A DNA stretch of 64,000 bases from an uncultured Sphingomonadaceae bacterium. GTDB taxonomy: Bacteria; Pseudomonadota; Alphaproteobacteria; Sphingomonadales; Sphingomonadaceae. Under the pieces are notes generated by a model. The model saw nothing but the letters and a program-made list of their open reading frames with translations. It had not been told where the DNA came from and made no database searches. A program made the translations under genes and the position numbers. The stretch covers positions 1,612,001 to 1,676,000 of the forward strand of contig CANLSQ010000001.1 of the NCBI GenBank assembly GCA_947493955.1. Reading direction: 5' to 3'. Shown here in pieces: positions 43,956 through 53,683 of this stretch. How positions within the stretch are numbered: the first letter of the stretch is position 1; every line of letters begins with the position of its first letter.

Positions 43956-45029
43956 ATGACGATTTCCCGGCTCACCCTGCAAAATTTCAGAAACTATCCG
44001 CAGCTGCGCTTGGAGACTACGCCCGGCTTTGTCGTGCTGAGCGGGGAAAACGGGGCCGGCAAGACCAATATACTGGAAGCGGTATCGCTACTATCGCCGG
44101 GGCGTGGCTTACGCCGAGCGGCACTTAAAGACATCGCCTTTGAAGGCGGTGCTGGCGACTTCGCGGTAGCAGCCGAACTGGACGATGTTCAACTGGGCAC
44201 CGGCACCAGCGCCGAATATCCCGAACGCAGGAAAACGCGTGTCAATGGTGCCGCCGTACCCACTAATGATCTGGCGCAATGGCTATCGATATTATGGCTG
44301 ACCCCGGCAATGGATCGCCTGTTCATGGAAGGCGCCTCGGGACGGCGGAACTTTCTGGATCGCCTTGTTACTGCGCTGGAACCCGGTCATGCCCGTAACT
44401 GCACGCGCTATGATGCCGCGAGGCGCGAGCGTAATCGGTTGTTGGCCGACGAATATATGCCGGATGCGGAATGGCTGGACGCGCTGGATGGGCAGCTTGC
44501 GAATTTTGGCAGCGCTCTGGCAGAAGCCCGCTTTCGGATTACAGAGGCTTTGAACAAGGCCCTTGCGATGACCGATAACGGACTCTTCGCTGCAGCCCGA
44601 CTCAATCTGGATGATGACGAGTTGCGCAACCAGTCAGCTTTGTTGGAGGCACTGAGGGCAAGCCGCCAGGCAGACCGGGCCGCGGGGCGCACATTGAAAG
44701 GACCACACCGCGCTGACCTGACCGTCTTTCACCGAGCAAAGGACCAGGCGGCGGAAAAATGCTCAACCGGAGAGCAGAAAGCTCTGCTTTTCTCGATCAT
44801 ATTGGCACATGCCGACCTTATCACCGAACAAAGAGGAAGCCGTCCGATCCTGTTGCTCGACGAAGTGGCGGCCCATCTGGATCCCCGACGCCGCGCAACA
44901 CTGTTCGGGCAGCTTGCAGAGAAAGGCGGGCAAGTCTGGCTAACCGGCACCGAACCGGGTTTGTTTGAAGATGTGCCCGATCACGCCCTGCATTTCCAGG
45001 TCGCGGAGGGCAGAGTTACAAAGCGTTAA
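43956..45029 (+). CDS. recF: DNA replication and repair protein RecF
   Basis: A 357-aa SMC-like ATPase that helps load RecA at single-strand gaps with RecO and RecR. Walker [10 protein letters not shown] lies near residue 30, the signature region [19 protein letters not shown] near residue 275, and Walker [14 protein letters not shown] near residue 300. The start [17 protein letters not shown] is typical. It is not beside dnaA, dnaN or gyrB here; in sphingomonads a detached recF is normal. It is followed by the CHAP gene on the same strand. Confidence 0.96.
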   Translation: MTISRLTLQNFRNYPQLRLETTPGFVVLSGENGAGKTNILEAVSLLSPGRGLRRAALKDIAFEGGAGDFAVAAELDDVQLGTGTSAEYPERRKTRVNGAAVPTNDLAQWLSILWLTPAMDRLFMEGASGRRNFLDRLVTALEPGHARNCTRYDAARRERNRLLADEYMPDAEWLDALDGQLANFGSALAEARFRITEALNKALAMTDNGLFAAARLNLDDDELRNQSALLEALRASRQADRAAGRTLKGPHRADLTVFHRAKDQAAEKCSTGEQKALLFSIILAHADLITEQRGSRPILLLDEVAAHLDPRRRATLFGQLAEKGGQVWLTGTEPGLFEDVPDHALHFQVAEGRVTKR

Positions 45030-45076
45030 CCAAGCATTTTAGCACGGAATTTGTGCCTTTCAGGTAGATCGGCTCC

Positions 45077-45820
45077 ATGCAGATCGCTGCCAAAAATATC
45101 ACGCCAGACACCCTGGTTGAGCTCCTCAAGAAACTGGGCGGTGCGATCATACCTATCTTGCTGGTGCTGCAGGCAATATTCTTCCCTGCCATGGCTCGTG
45201 CGGCTGACGGTTCGCAATCAGCATATTTGCAATGCGTTCCCTTCGCCCGCGAACAGAGCGGTATCCAGATCTACGGTGATGCCCATACGTGGTGGCGACA
45301 GGCGCGCTTTGCTTATGAGCGCGGCAATGCTCCTCGGCCCGGCGCGGTCCTCTCGCTCAAGAGCCACGGCAAAATGAAGCTCGGTCACGTCGCTGTAGTC
45401 AGCCGGATCATCGATGATCGCAATATCTTGCTGGACCACGCCAACTGGTCGCCGATTAACGGTCGCCGCGGGCAAATTGAGCGTAACGTGGCCGCTGTTG
45501 ATGTGTCAGAAAACGGCGACTGGAGCCGCGTCAAGATCTGGTATGCGCCGATTGGAGCGCTCGGTAAGACCGCCTATCCGGTAAATGGATTTATCTACCC
45601 GAATGAAAAACCGAGTGATTTTCGGAAAAATGCGGGCAGACAATGGGCTGCGACAACTGCCGTTCACCGGCCCAGGGCGCCCAATCGCAATCTTTTTGCC
45701 CGAAACATGAAGTCCGAACTGGAACAGCAGGCACAACGGGAACAGCTGGCAGAAAACCGGTTAGATGAGGCTCAGCCAACCGATCTCATCGGAGAATTGC
45801 TGGACAGAGTGGGCAGCTAA
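45077..45820 (+). CDS. Membrane-anchored CHAP-domain protein
   Basis: A 247-aa protein with a hydrophobic segment (PILLVLQAIFFPAMARA) near residues 26-43, either signal or anchor. A CHAP amidase/endopeptidase domain follows: expected catalytic Cys in LQCVPFAREQSG, His in KLGHVAVVSR, and a later polar residue in LLDHANW. CHAP enzymes cut peptidoglycan crosslinks or amide bonds. The C-terminal region is basic and Gln-rich without known motif. It is 47 nt after recF and 40 nt before mobA. The catalytic set is intact, so a peptidoglycan hydrolase is likely. Confidence 0.85.
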   Translation: MQIAAKNITPDTLVELLKKLGGAIIPILLVLQAIFFPAMARAADGSQSAYLQCVPFAREQSGIQIYGDAHTWWRQARFAYERGNAPRPGAVLSLKSHGKMKLGHVAVVSRIIDDRNILLDHANWSPINGRRGQIERNVAAVDVSENGDWSRVKIWYAPIGALGKTAYPVNGFIYPNEKPSDFRKNAGRQWAATTAVHRPRAPNRNLFARNMKSELEQQAQREQLAENRLDEAQPTDLIGELLDRVGS

Positions 45821-45860
45821 AGCCAGAACGGCTGCAGTGCCATCCGCGCTGGAGCAAAAG

Positions 45861-46439
45861 ATGAATGACAATCCCCCCATCTGCCTTATCATTTTAGCCG
45901 GCGGCATGTCTCGCCGTATGGGCCGGGAAAAAGCGACTATCCAACTTGACGGACAGCGGTTGATCGACCGGGCCATAGCACGATACCAGCCTTCGGTAGA
46001 CCGGATATGGCTATCAGCGCCCGATGATTTTCATACCGGCCTCGATATCATCTCGGATGATCCCGATATGCCGGGCGGCCCGGTTGGTGCAATTTTTACG
46101 ATCGCAGCGCAGTTGCCAATATTGTGCCCGGAAGCGACAGGCTTCGTCACAATACCGGTAGATGCACCTTTTGCGCCTGATGATATCATATCGCGACTAA
46201 GCTCGGTTTCCGGCTGCTCAGTTGCGCAAGGCCCTAGACGCCTGCACCCGGTTTTTGGCTACTGGCGCTGCGATATCGTCAATAGTGTGCGGGGAACACA
46301 TGATGTCGGCGAACGATCTCCATCGCTGCACTGGCTGGTCCGGCAATGTGATGCGAAGTTGGTAACATGGCATGATGAAGACGCATTTATCAACATCAAC
46401 ACGCCTGAGGATCTGGCTGCTGCGGAAACCCAAATATAA
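45861..46439 (+). CDS. mobA: Molybdenum cofactor guanylyltransferase
   Basis: A 192-aa MobA-type nucleotidyltransferase that converts molybdopterin to the MGD cofactor with GTP. It has the N-terminal signature LAGGMSRRMGREK and the metal-binding DAPF (VDAPFAPDDI). ATG 45861 has GGAG six bases upstream; the in-frame ATG at 45765 overlaps the CHAP gene and is rejected. The C-terminus INTPEDLAAAE is family-typical. No mobB or other moeA/moa genes are nearby. Confidence 0.9.
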   Translation: MNDNPPICLIILAGGMSRRMGREKATIQLDGQRLIDRAIARYQPSVDRIWLSAPDDFHTGLDIISDDPDMPGGPVGAIFTIAAQLPILCPEATGFVTIPVDAPFAPDDIISRLSSVSGCSVAQGPRRLHPVFGYWRCDIVNSVRGTHDVGERSPSLHWLVRQCDAKLVTWHDEDAFININTPEDLAAAETQI

Positions 46440-46470
46440 AAGCCGGCGCATGAGGGGGTGCGCCGGCTTT
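46439..46470. terminator. Bidirectional intrinsic terminator after mobA
   Basis: AAAGCCGGCGCA (46439-46450) pairs perfectly with TGCGCCGGCTTT (46459-46470), an 8-nt loop in between. It overlaps the mobA stop codon and lies between mobA and the convergent small exported-protein gene at 46515. The minus strand has a U-rich end from the paired AAA, so it may serve both. Confidence 0.88.
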
Positions 46471-46514
46471 CATTTTCACTGCCTGACAGAGGAACACTAT
46501 CCCTCTGCGACCCA

Positions 46515-46781
46515 TTATTTCAGGCGGCGAATTTCTTTTTTGGTCATTGATGTCATCAACTTGCCATCGGTTTTGGTCAGTGTTTCAGCCTGAACGCGGC
46601 GCACTTTGCCTTTGTAGATGACCAGTACATCGCCGTCATCAGCAACACGGTTGACCTTGGCAACGCTTGAACCCGAAGCATCATAGAGGCGATCATTACG
46701 TTCTGCGTCAGCGGCAAATGCTGCAGGAGCCGTCAGCGAAAGCGCGGCTGCTCCAAGGATGATAGAAGTAAATTTGTTCAT
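46515..46781 (-). CDS. Small exported protein of unknown function
   Basis: An 88-aa protein with a clear signal peptide (MNKFTSIILGAAALSLTAPAAFAAD, cleaved after AFA). The short mature part (YDASGSSVAKVNRVADDGD, then VLVIYKGKVRRVQAETLTKT) resembles small periplasmic proteins of the PRC-barrel-like type in size but matches no family I can name. The basic C-terminus MTKKEIRRLK is noteworthy. It is monocistronic, convergent with mobA, and its upstream region contains several TTGCA boxes. Confidence 0.7.
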   Translation of the reverse strand: MNKFTSIILGAAALSLTAPAAFAADAERNDRLYDASGSSVAKVNRVADDGDVLVIYKGKVRRVQAETLTKTDGKLMTSMTKKEIRRLK

Positions 46782-46841
46782 AGTGAATCTCCAATGAGAG
46801 TTAGGGAGGATGCAAAACCAGTATGCTTACATAAAAGTAAG

Positions 46842-46934
46842 TTGCAATGTGAAATGTTGCACCCGCGAGTTGCATTTTTGCAATTGACCTGCGTTTATTG
46901 CAAAAAGTGCGAGTCCCGTAATATTGTTGCGCAA
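46842..46934. promoter_or_regulatory. Cluster of TTGCA boxes between the small exported protein and the M20 gene
   Basis: TTGCA occurs at 46842, 46857, 46870, 46878 and 46898, plus TTGCGCAA at 46927. That is six related boxes in ~93 nt, in the divergent promoter region. A repeated operator or a protein-bound array is possible; no regulator is adjacent. Confidence 0.35.
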
Positions 46935-46984
46935 CTGGTCAATGTTGTGCCAACCTTCTGGCAATGATCACTATGGGGTATTTT

Positions 46985-48412
46985 ATGAAACGCTTGGTTT
47001 ATCTATTCGCGCTTGCCGCATTGCCGGCTTCGGTACACGCACAAGACAGCAAAGAAGCTGAAATCCTTATGGGAATTGATGCGCGTTATGATGAAACCGC
47101 GAGCGTGGCTCGACAGATCTGGGAATGGGCAGAAGTCGGCTATCAAGAAGAAAAAGCCAGCGGCCTGCTGCAACAAAGCCTGCGCGTGCAGGGATTTCAG
47201 ATTGAGGCGGGCGTGGCAGAAATCCCGACTGCCTTTGTTGCGGAATATGGCAATGGCGGTCCGATCATTGCCATCCTCGCTGAATTTGATGCCCTGCCCG
47301 GCATTAATCAGGACGCCGTTGCGACAAGATCACCTATCGCGGGCAAAGACGCTTCTCACGCTTGCGGTCATAATCTGTTCGGGGCAGGATCGGTGGAAGC
47401 CGCTATTGCCGTGAAGAAATGGCTCGACGAAACCGGGAATCCCGGAACGATTCGCCTATACGGAACGCCGGCTGAAGAAGGCGGTAGCGGAAAAGTCTAC
47501 ATGGTCAGAGCGGGCTTGTTCGACGATGTCGATTTCGCCCTCCACTGGCATGCTGATGACGAAAATTCGGCGGCTGCACGGACCACATTGGCCAATCGGT
47601 CTGCCAAATTCCGTTTCAAAGGCGTGTCTGCTCACGCGGCTGGTGCTCCGGAAAAAGCGAGATCTGCGCTGGACGGCGTCGAGGCATTCAACCTTATGAT
47701 CAACATGATGCGCGAGCATGTACCGCAGGATTCGCGTATCCACTATGTCATTACCGAGGGCGGAACTGCGCCCAACGTCGTACCCGATTTCGCCGAAGTC
47801 TTTTACTATGTCCGTCACCCCGATCCGGACGGCGTTGATGCGATATGGAAACGCCTGGAAGATGCCGCCCGCGGCGCTGCATTGGGCACTGGTACCAAAG
47901 TCGATTGGGAGGTAATTCACGGTAACAACCCGTTGCTTGTCAACGAACCGTTGGCCAAAATGGTGGATGCCAAATTACGGCAGATTGGCGGCATAACCTA
48001 TACGCCCGAAGAGCAAAAATTCGCCGAGCGCATACATGCAAGCTTTGACAATCCGAAACTGAAACTCGGCAGTGAGGCCGAGATACAGCCCTATGATGTG
48101 ACCCTTGGTTATGGCTCTACCGACGTAGGTGATGTGTCTTATGCCACCCCGACGGTCGGCCTGAGCACCGCAACCTGGGTTCCGGGAACCTCTGCCCATA
48201 GCTGGCAGTCGTCGGCAGCCAGCGGCATGTCGATCGGGTTCAAAGGCACACAGGTAGCCGCAAAAACACTGACCCTTGCCGCAATTGAGCTTTATACCAA
48301 TCCCGAATTGCGGACCGAAGCCAAGGCCGAATTCGATAAAGCACGGGGTCCGGACTATAAGTATAAGTCGCTGTTGGGTGACCGAAAACCACCGCTCGAT
48401 TATCGCAAGTAG
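46985..48412 (+). CDS. Exported M20-family amidohydrolase (AbgB-like)
   Basis: A 475-aa metallohydrolase with a signal peptide (KRLVYLFALAALPASVHAQD). Metal-binding residues are expected in EFDALPG and in SHACGHNLFGAGSV (the HACGH motif), and the catalytic Glu in EEGGSGK; a lid domain follows with SAHAAGAPEKARSA. It resembles AbgB-type subunits that split p-aminobenzoyl-glutamate or other aminoacyl amides. ATG 46985 begins the signal peptide; the ATG seven codons earlier extends it unnecessarily. Export to the periplasm suggests it hydrolyses external amides or peptides. Confidence 0.88.
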   Translation: MKRLVYLFALAALPASVHAQDSKEAEILMGIDARYDETASVARQIWEWAEVGYQEEKASGLLQQSLRVQGFQIEAGVAEIPTAFVAEYGNGGPIIAILAEFDALPGINQDAVATRSPIAGKDASHACGHNLFGAGSVEAAIAVKKWLDETGNPGTIRLYGTPAEEGGSGKVYMVRAGLFDDVDFALHWHADDENSAAARTTLANRSAKFRFKGVSAHAAGAPEKARSALDGVEAFNLMINMMREHVPQDSRIHYVITEGGTAPNVVPDFAEVFYYVRHPDPDGVDAIWKRLEDAARGAALGTGTKVDWEVIHGNNPLLVNEPLAKMVDAKLRQIGGITYTPEEQKFAERIHASFDNPKLKLGSEAEIQPYDVTLGYGSTDVGDVSYATPTVGLSTATWVPGTSAHSWQSSAASGMSIGFKGTQVAAKTLTLAAIELYTNPELRTEAKAEFDKARGPDYKYKSLLGDRKPPLDYRK

Positions 48413-48433
48413 GAAGCCGTAGAGTCGACTGCG

Positions 48434-48487
48434 CCCCTTCACCATAGATTCTATCGAGGTCGGTCAAATCCGAAGGGACGTGCTTTT
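48434..48487 (+). terminator. Weak terminator candidate after the M20 gene
   Basis: CCCTTC (48435-48440) pairs with GAAGGG (48472-48477) across a long loop that can form a second small stem, and TTTTTTT follows at 48484-48490. The structure is imperfect but stands 22 nt after the stop codon. Confidence 0.35.
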
Positions 48488-48559
48488 TTTGGGTTCTGAG
48501 ACCGCTCAACGGCCGGAAGACGAATTGGTTATCCAGCGTCTTCAGACTATTGTGGATCT

Positions 48560-49279
48560 ATGGCTTTGCCTGTCCCCCTTCGTCCATTGGCGCGGCGTAT
48601 ACGTAATCGCTTCAGCACCTATGGCCTTTCACAGCTTTCCCGGACGATATTACGGGAAGGGTTGACCTACCTTGCTCCGGCCAAGTTGATAAGGATCGAG
48701 GACGCGCTGAAATCAGTCAGCCGCGTCGAAGGAGACTTTGCCGAGTTTGGAGTGGCCTTGGGCGGCTCAGCCATTCTCATTGCCAGTCAGTGCGGAAATC
48801 GCCAGTTTCATGGCTTTGACGTTTTTGGCATGATCCCCGAACCGACCTCTGAGAAAGACGATCATAAATCGAAATCCCGGTACGAAACCATTAAATCAGG
48901 AACATCATGCGGTATCGATGGCGATTCCTACTATGGTTACAGGGACGATTTATTCTCGGACGTCAAAGACAGTTTTGCCCGCCATGGGCTAACGGTCGGT
49001 GAAAATGGTATTTTTCTGCATAAAGGCTTATTCGAAGATACATGGCCAGGCGTTAATGTGGACAGACTGGCCGTTGCGCATGTCGATTGCGACTGGTACG
49101 AACCTGTCGCCTATTGCCTGAAGTCTATCGCGGTGAAACTGGGTCCGGGCGGCGTGATTGTGATTGATGATTTTCACGATTACGGCGGCTGCCGGATAGC
49201 TGTTGAAGAATTCCTATCCCTCAACCCCCACTATGATTTTGAAGACGGCCCCAATCCGATTTTGCGGCGCCAAGCCTGA
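48560..49279 (+). CDS. TylF/MycF-type class I SAM-dependent methyltransferase
   Basis: A 239-aa methyltransferase. The TylF-family region runs from VEGDFAEFGVALGGSAILIA (SAM motif I) through VAHVDCDWYEPVAYCL and GGVIVIDDFHDYGG near the end. The founding members methylate macrolide sugars, but many bacterial members modify unknown sugars or metabolites. No signal peptide. There is a weak RBS. It is monocistronic between an M20 hydrolase and the PD40 amidohydrolase (convergent). No glycosylation or antibiotic cluster adjoins it, so an isolated modification role is likely. Confidence 0.8.
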   Translation: MALPVPLRPLARRIRNRFSTYGLSQLSRTILREGLTYLAPAKLIRIEDALKSVSRVEGDFAEFGVALGGSAILIASQCGNRQFHGFDVFGMIPEPTSEKDDHKSKSRYETIKSGTSCGIDGDSYYGYRDDLFSDVKDSFARHGLTVGENGIFLHKGLFEDTWPGVNVDRLAVAHVDCDWYEPVAYCLKSIAVKLGPGGVIVIDDFHDYGGCRIAVEEFLSLNPHYDFEDGPNPILRRQA

Positions 49280-49308
49280 CTCTGCAGATCGAATTGGGGC
49301 CGTCTAAT

Positions 49309-52300
49309 TTACTCCCACCAATAAGCTGACCGTTTCCGTGCTCCGGTCACGACTTCGTTCATAGTCACCGGATCGTACATCCGGCCATTGACCATGACGC
49401 GGTGGATTTTGTCACTGTTGCGGATATCGTCGGTCGGGTCGGCATCCAGCACAACCAGATCGGCCAGCTTACCGACTTCCAGCGATCCAATCTCATCCGC
49501 CATGCCAAGTGATTTGGCGGAATCAATCGTACCGGACCGCAGCGCCTGTAACGGCGACATGCCGCCACGAACGAAGGACCAAAGTTCCCAATGGGTCGCG
49601 ATACCGGCTTGTTGACCGTGCGCACCGATGGATACCAACACACCCTTGTCCGCCAGCTTCTTGGCTTCGCGGGCATTATCGTCATCGACAAAATCCTCTT
49701 CCGGTGCCTTGGTCCGGCGCACGTTAGAAGCGGCCAACTGTTTTGGCGGCGTGTGCGTTAGCAGCGGATGCTTGAACACATCGGTCGCCTGCCGCCAATA
49801 TGGGTCACCGGCGAGACCACCATAGCTGACCACTATTGTAGGCGTGTAGTTGGTCTGTGATTGCGAGAACATTTGGATGACATCGTCGTAGAAAATATCC
49901 AGCGGGATGTTATGTTCCAGCGTAGAGTTGCCGTCAGCAATCAATGCCATATCCATGCCATAGAGCGATCCGCCCTCTGCCACGACCAGCATGTTCTCCT
50001 GACGCGCGGCTTCGACAACCTGCTGGCGTTGTTCCCGGCGCGGCTGATTATAATTTTTGACGCTGCTGCCGCCCTGCGCCTTCAGCCGCCGGACATGGTC
50101 CAGCGCATCATCGAGATTGTTGATCTCTGCATAAACGCGCGGCGCTTTCGCTCCATATACAATCTCGCCGGTTGAGAAGATACGTGGCCCGATCAATTGC
50201 CCGGCCCGCTGCATTTCTGCTGCCACAAAAATCTCGCTCGCCCTGCTGGACGGGTCATGAATGGTCGTGGTGCCCAGTGCCAGATTCTGCATCAGTGACC
50301 AGTTTTGCTGCGGGACCAATTCATCCGTTCCCTGAGCGCCATGGGCGTGCGCATCGATATAGCCCGGCACAATGGTTTTGCCTGTGACATCAACCACGGT
50401 TGCCCCAGCTGGAACAGCAATATTGCCACGTCTCCCGATAGAGATGATCTTGTTGTCCTTGACGACAATCGTGCCATCCTCAACGACCCCGCCCTGATCA
50501 TCAGCCATCGTGATCAACCGCGCGCCGATCAAAGCGACCACCCCAGCGGGCTTGTCGGCGGCGACAGTTCGCTCCAGCGAGACGCCGCTGGTTGGCGGAG
50601 TGAATTTCGGTGCGTCTTTCCCTGCTGGCGCATTGGGAAAAAGAGCGCTGGTCTTCGCGGTAAAGACTTGCGGTCCAATGCTCCAATGGAGTTGCTGCCC
50701 GTTTTGCGACCAGTGTATGTAGTCTGCACCACCCTTGCTGACCCGGGTTACCGGCAGCGACTTGCTGTCCGGAGCAACTGCAACGGCCTGCGTACCGGGA
50801 AGCAAAGGCATGACAAACACTTCGTAATTCTGGCGGAAAGCGACATATTGCCCGTCTGGTGACACTATATAGTCATTAGCCAATTCGCCGGTTGCATGGG
50901 TACGCTTCGCTTCGCCTTTAAGGTCGCTGCTCATCAACACGCGTTTATTGTCTTTCTGCGCCATCATGAACACACGGTTGCTGCTCGCGCCATATTGGGG
51001 TCCTGCAGCCCCTTTTGCGACACGTTCGGGTGTGCCGCCCGATGCAGCGACACGGTACACGCCATCTTCGACCGAATAGTCGGGGGAGGTTAGATATCCG
51101 CCGCCCTGCATTTCGAAAATGATCGTGCGGCCATCAGGGGAGAAATGCGGCCGGGCGTAATGACCGGGCCGATTGGTCACGACACGAGCCGATCCGCCGG
51201 AAGCACTCACCGTCTTGATCCGACCAAGGTTGCTATCGGACCACTCGACAAAAACAATCGACCGGCCATCACGGGACCAGGACGGGAACAGCTCGCGTTG
51301 GCCATTGCTGCGGGTCAGGCGCCTTGCCGCGCCACCACCCATTGGCTTGATGTAAAGTTGCCCAAGGCTTTCAAACACAACCTGTCGGCCGTTAGGCGAA
51401 ACTTCAGCAAAGCGCGGCATCTTTGTGGTGAAGCTATCGGGCGCTACAGTAATTTTGGGATGCGGAGCATCTGCAATGCCGCGCGTGTCATTGATAGCAA
51501 ACGGGATGATCGATGCGCCGGAACCATCGGCGGCAACCTTGCGGATTTTTCCGCCGGCCCAGAAGACAATGCTACGACTGTCCGGTGTCCAATCCATGTT
51601 GGGATAAACCCCGGTGACAGCCCATGTCTCCTGCACATCCTGATCCAGATCGTTATAGACCTTGCGCTCTATTCCGGTGGCGAGGTCTTTTACATAAAGC
51701 TTGGACTTGGCCCGCTCACGCCGGACAAAAGCAATGCTCTTGCCATCTGGCGATGGTGTCGGCCGCACTGACCCACCGAGACCCGATACAGCGGTCGTAA
51801 TCTCACCGGTTTCCAAGTCATATTCCTCGATATTGAACAGGTCCGTATTGGAATCCTGCGCATAGATAAACTGACCACCAGGCGTGATATTGCGAGTATA
51901 ATAAAGCGACTTGCCATCGGGGGCATAAATGGGCTCGCCCAGCTCTTTTTGGTGCTGCTCATTAGGCTTTTTCACCAGAACAACCCCTGCTCCGCCCGAA
52001 ACATGGTAGACCCAGACTTCCCCGGTTCCGAGTGACCGGCCGGTGGTGAAATGTTTCTTGGCAATGATATACCGGCCGTCGGGGCTCCAGCTCGGCTGAT
52101 AGAGCAGGCGGAATTTCTCTTTTGTTACCTGCCGCTTTTCGCTACCATCGCGGTTCATAATCCAGATATTGTCACCGCCACCGCGGTCCGAGGTAAAGGC
52201 GATACGTTTCCCGTCAGGGGAGAAACGCGGCTGCACTTCCCACGCCAGCCCTTCAGCAATACGAGTGGGCGTTCCACCTGCAATCGGCATCGTATAAATA

Positions 52301-52518
52301 TCGCCAAGCAGCGCAAAAGCGATGCTATTGCCATCGGGACTGACATCAACATCAATCCAGCTGCCTTCATCGGTCTTGATCGGCACCTGTTTGATGGTCG
52401 CACCTTCCGGCGCATTGACGTCCCATTTGTCCTCTTTCGCTTTATCATCAGCAGGTTCGGCATAAGCCTGTCCTGCGAAAGAAATGGCGGCCAGCGCTGT
52501 GATCAGATGATATTTCAT
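49309..52518 (-). CDS. Exported TolB-like (PD40) beta-propeller fused to an amidohydrolase
   Basis: A 1069-aa exported enzyme: signal peptide (MKYHLITALAAISFAGQAYAEP), PD40/TolB-type propeller repeats (QPRFSPDGKRIAFTSDRGG; QPSWSPDGRYIIAK; TPSPDGKSIAFVRR) over residues ~40-620, then an amidohydrolase/imidazolonepropionase-like domain from ~680 (IVPGYIDAHAHG, HxH; DSAKSLGMADEIGSLEVGKLADLVVLD). Such fusions are seen in marine bacteria and probably hydrolyse peptides or cyclic amides in the periplasm. ATG 52518 (after GGGAG) replaces the TTG four codons upstream. The metal-binding His and Asp look complete. Confidence 0.87.
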   Translation of the reverse strand: MKYHLITALAAISFAGQAYAEPADDKAKEDKWDVNAPEGATIKQVPIKTDEGSWIDVDVSPDGNSIAFALLGDIYTMPIAGGTPTRIAEGLAWEVQPRFSPDGKRIAFTSDRGGGDNIWIMNRDGSEKRQVTKEKFRLLYQPSWSPDGRYIIAKKHFTTGRSLGTGEVWVYHVSGGAGVVLVKKPNEQHQKELGEPIYAPDGKSLYYTRNITPGGQFIYAQDSNTDLFNIEEYDLETGEITTAVSGLGGSVRPTPSPDGKSIAFVRRERAKSKLYVKDLATGIERKVYNDLDQDVQETWAVTGVYPNMDWTPDSRSIVFWAGGKIRKVAADGSGASIIPFAINDTRGIADAPHPKITVAPDSFTTKMPRFAEVSPNGRQVVFESLGQLYIKPMGGGAARRLTRSNGQRELFPSWSRDGRSIVFVEWSDSNLGRIKTVSASGGSARVVTNRPGHYARPHFSPDGRTIIFEMQGGGYLTSPDYSVEDGVYRVAASGGTPERVAKGAAGPQYGASSNRVFMMAQKDNKRVLMSSDLKGEAKRTHATGELANDYIVSPDGQYVAFRQNYEVFVMPLLPGTQAVAVAPDSKSLPVTRVSKGGADYIHWSQNGQQLHWSIGPQVFTAKTSALFPNAPAGKDAPKFTPPTSGVSLERTVAADKPAGVVALIGARLITMADDQGGVVEDGTIVVKDNKIISIGRRGNIAVPAGATVVDVTGKTIVPGYIDAHAHGAQGTDELVPQQNWSLMQNLALGTTTIHDPSSRASEIFVAAEMQRAGQLIGPRIFSTGEIVYGAKAPRVYAEINNLDDALDHVRRLKAQGGSSVKNYNQPRREQRQQVVEAARQENMLVVAEGGSLYGMDMALIADGNSTLEHNIPLDIFYDDVIQMFSQSQTNYTPTIVVSYGGLAGDPYWRQATDVFKHPLLTHTPPKQLAASNVRRTKAPEEDFVDDDNAREAKKLADKGVLVSIGAHGQQAGIATHWELWSFVRGGMSPLQALRSGTIDSAKSLGMADEIGSLEVGKLADLVVLDADPTDDIRNSDKIHRVMVNGRMYDPVTMNEVVTGARKRSAYWWE

Positions 52519-52605
52519 GAGGACTCCCAATGACTTTATTTTATGTCTTAGATAAACAACAAAATTATCCGGATGAACAGGGAAATATTGGCGGCAATAT
52601 CTGGA

Positions 52606-53532
52606 TCAGATACGACTATTCTCGTTTGCCATAGCCAGCATAGACAAGGCATGCCGCTTTGCGACTGCCATATGGTCCTGCCCATAGCCTCCGCCAAGAG
52701 TGCTAGCGACCGGGATACCGCGGCCCCGCGCTTGCCGAATGACATAGCGTTCACGCGCCACAAGCCCCTCGTCGGTTAGCGCCAGACGCCCCAGTCTGTC
52801 GTCCCTATGAGGATCAACGCCTGCTTGATAAAGAACCAGGTCTGGCCCAAAGTCACCGATCAGTGTCGGCAAATGGTCCGACAATATGTCAAGATATCGT
52901 ACATCGTCCGTACCATCTTCCAGTCCGATATCCAGAGTAGATCGGGCCTTGCGCACCGGGAAATTCCTTTCAGCATGGACAGACACGGTCATTATGTCAC
53001 TGCGCCCGGCCAAGAGTGAAGCCGTGCCGTCACCTTGATGCACATCCAGATCAAGGATCAATATCCGACCGGCGTCGCCCTCGGCGATCAGCCGGTTGGC
53101 ACTCACCGCCAGATCATTGAACACACAATAGCCAGCCCCGGTATCAGCAAGCGCATGATGACTGCCCCCTGCACTGTTGGCCGCATAGCCATAGTCCAGC
53201 GCCAGTTTCGCGGCCAGCCATGTCCCGCCAGAAGTATATCGCACCCGCTGTGCGATCTCTTGCGAAACCGGGAAACCGATCCGCCGTTCTTTCTCAAAGG
53301 GCACCGCAGCCGACAAAACCTGATCAACATATTCGGGATCATGTACGGCTTCGAGCCATTCACGTTCCATCGCATGCGGCGCGTAAACGGTGTGCCGGTC
53401 TGACAACTGTTTCACCGCGTCCATGACCAGCCGGTATTTGTCGAAAGCAAAACTGCCGCGTGTGGGTGCCGGCGCGACATAGTCACCATGATGAACGACA
53501 TGCAACATGCGGCATGTGTTAGAATAACGCAT
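52606..53532 (-). CDS. Histone deacetylase superfamily protein (class II/AcuC-like)
   Basis: A 308-aa zinc deacetylase. The HDAC core is visible: HHALADTGAGYCVFNDLAV, the zinc-binding Asp-His in LILDLDVHQGDGTA, and the late Tyr region in STLGGGYGQDHMAVAK. Bacterial members deacetylate acetylated lysines, polyamines or acetoin-pathway enzymes. The start could be ATG 53532 or ATG 53508 (MLHVVHHGDYVAP, closer to family starts); no strong RBS distinguishes them. It is divergent from the ABC1 kinase gene. Confidence 0.9.
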   Translation of the reverse strand: MRYSNTCRMLHVVHHGDYVAPAPTRGSFAFDKYRLVMDAVKQLSDRHTVYAPHAMEREWLEAVHDPEYVDQVLSAAVPFEKERRIGFPVSQEIAQRVRYTSGGTWLAAKLALDYGYAANSAGGSHHALADTGAGYCVFNDLAVSANRLIAEGDAGRILILDLDVHQGDGTASLLAGRSDIMTVSVHAERNFPVRKARSTLDIGLEDGTDDVRYLDILSDHLPTLIGDFGPDLVLYQAGVDPHRDDRLGRLALTDEGLVARERYVIRQARGRGIPVASTLGGGYGQDHMAVAKRHALSMLAMANENSRI

Positions 53533-53683
53533 GCAAAAATGACACTGTCCCTATCGGCGTATCGGGATTAAAGCCGAAATCACCTACGACATATCGACCG
53601 ACGTTTTCCAAAAATGAAAAGACACGATCATAGCCAGTAAGAGCAAATCGCCGGACAAAGGGCTCGCTGTACCCAGCGGACGC

